Assembly (NCBI GenBank): GCA_044375915.1
Contig: JBILLU010000205.1
Span: forward strand, 1 to 5,828
DNA length: 5,828 bases
Origin: JAFEBO01 sp044375915
GTDB taxonomy: Bacteria > Planctomycetota > Phycisphaerae > Phycisphaerales > UBA1924
Reading direction: 5' to 3'
The translations under genes and the position numbers were made by a program. How positions within the stretch are numbered: position 1 is the stretch's first letter; each line of letters begins with the position of its first letter. The notes beneath the pieces were generated by a model that ran no database searches, was not told the origin of the DNA, and saw nothing but the letters and a program-made list of their open reading frames with translations. Positions 5,603-5,828 of this stretch are shown in pieces.

Positions 5603-5669
5603 CTGTCGGTTGTCTGTCGCTGGCGCGCCGTCGCAGCGCGGCGACAACAACAACGACACCAACCGACAG
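5603..5669. repeat. Long imperfect hairpin downstream of mutM
   Basis: CTGTCGGTTG (5603-5612) and CAACCGACAG (5660-5669) are perfect 10-bp inverted repeats. Inside them, after a 2x1 internal loop, TGTCG (5615-5619) pairs with CGACA (5654-5658), and CGCCG (5626-5630) with CGGCG (5639-5643). TGTCGC (5615-5620) could alternatively pair with GCGACA (5641-5646). No T-run follows, so a cruciform or structured RNA is as likely as a terminator. Confidence 0.5.
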
Positions 5670-5738
5670 GGGGCGCACCCCGGGCTTTCACCGGCTCGTC
5701 TGTCGCGCCGCCGTCCGCGGCGATCGGGCCGTGTCGGG

Positions 5739-5758
5739 TTGTCCACCGGTTCTCCACA
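5739..5758 (+). promoter_or_regulatory. Pair of DnaA-box-like 9-mers, 11 bp apart
   Basis: TTGTCCACC (5739-5747) is one base from the GC-organism box TTGTCCACA, and TTCTCCACA (5750-5758) is one base from TTATCCACA. They have the same orientation, and their starts are 11 bp apart, about one helical turn. No AT-rich unwinding region is seen nearby, so an origin is not claimed. Autoregulatory sites before a gene to the right are another reading. Confidence 0.3.
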
Positions 5759-5828
5759 CGCGCTGTCGTCTGCGCCCGGCGGCTGCGACACCAAGCCCCG
5801 ATGCCAGTCGCGCCGTTTTCGCCGATCC

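Larger units (their letters stand above)
5469..5828. other. Terminal 360-bp region with no supported gene
   Basis: Open frames exist here on both strands, as expected at this GC content, including a - strand frame open from the window end down to 5465 and a + strand frame open from 5585 to the end. Their products are Arg/Pro/Ala-rich without recognisable motifs. What can be seen is a long hairpin (5603-5669), a short GGGG-CGCA-CCCC stem (5670-5681) and three DnaA-box-like 9-mers. I read it as intergenic, possibly upstream of a gene outside the window. Confidence 0.5.

Noticed and set aside
5465..5828. A - strand open frame running in from the window end and stopping at 5465, ending in GTGDIFYY
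   Set aside because: The translation is Arg/Pro-rich with no motif, it would overlap the mutM stop, and long open frames by chance are common at this GC content. The last ~45 residues look slightly more protein-like, but not enough to call a gene.
5585..5828. A + strand open frame to the window end, with an ATG at 5801
   Set aside because: The product is not recognisable, has no TANNNT box 6 bp before the ATG, and too little lies in the window to judge.

Overview
The window is GC-rich DNA that looks like the chromosome of a planctomycete, most likely class Phycisphaerae. The best clue is the first gene: its C-terminus carries paired dockerin-like calcium loops of the D-x-N-x-D...DF..F..AY..LLC type after an Ig-like domain, an arrangement common in secreted Phycisphaerae proteins. 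No Shine-Dalgarno sequence precedes the well-placed starts. The lineage is an inference from protein style, not from a marker gene.

Layout, all genes on the + strand: (1) 1-401, the 3' end of a secreted Ig-like/dockerin-like protein; (2) 402-525, a gap with a strong hairpin and a C-rich tract; (3) 526-1773, an Mrp/ApbC-type P-loop ATPase; (4) 1774-2004, a gap with two hairpin regions, one a nested stem that could be a leader RNA; (5) 2005-2853, a class I SAM-dependent methyltransferase of unknown substrate; (6) 2869-4425, trpE, anthranilate synthase component I; (7) 4426-4634, a gap almost filled by a large mirror-symmetric inverted-repeat element; (8) 4635-5468, mutM/fpg, formamidopyrimidine-DNA glycosylase; (9) 5469-5828, no supported gene, but a long hairpin and three DnaA-box-like 9-mers.

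The genes are mostly housekeeping and do not form one pathway. Fe-S carrier-type ATPase, methyltransferase, tryptophan synthesis and base excision repair simply lie side by side; only the methyltransferase and trpE are close enough (15 bp) to suggest shared transcription.

The most interesting signals are not in the proteins. First, mrp, trpE and mutM each have a TANNNT hexamer ending exactly 6 bp before the ATG (TAGCAT, TACGAT, TATTTT). This is the geometry of a -10 element driving a leaderless mRNA, and the mutM start is fixed independently by its catalytic Pro2. Second, the trpE-mutM gap holds a ladder of four GCGGAG units facing four CTCCGC units with mirrored 8/9/10-bp spacing, enclosing a second repeat family of CCTTYGAG units with 9-bp period. 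No classical defence system, CRISPR array, transposase, tRNA or rRNA was found.
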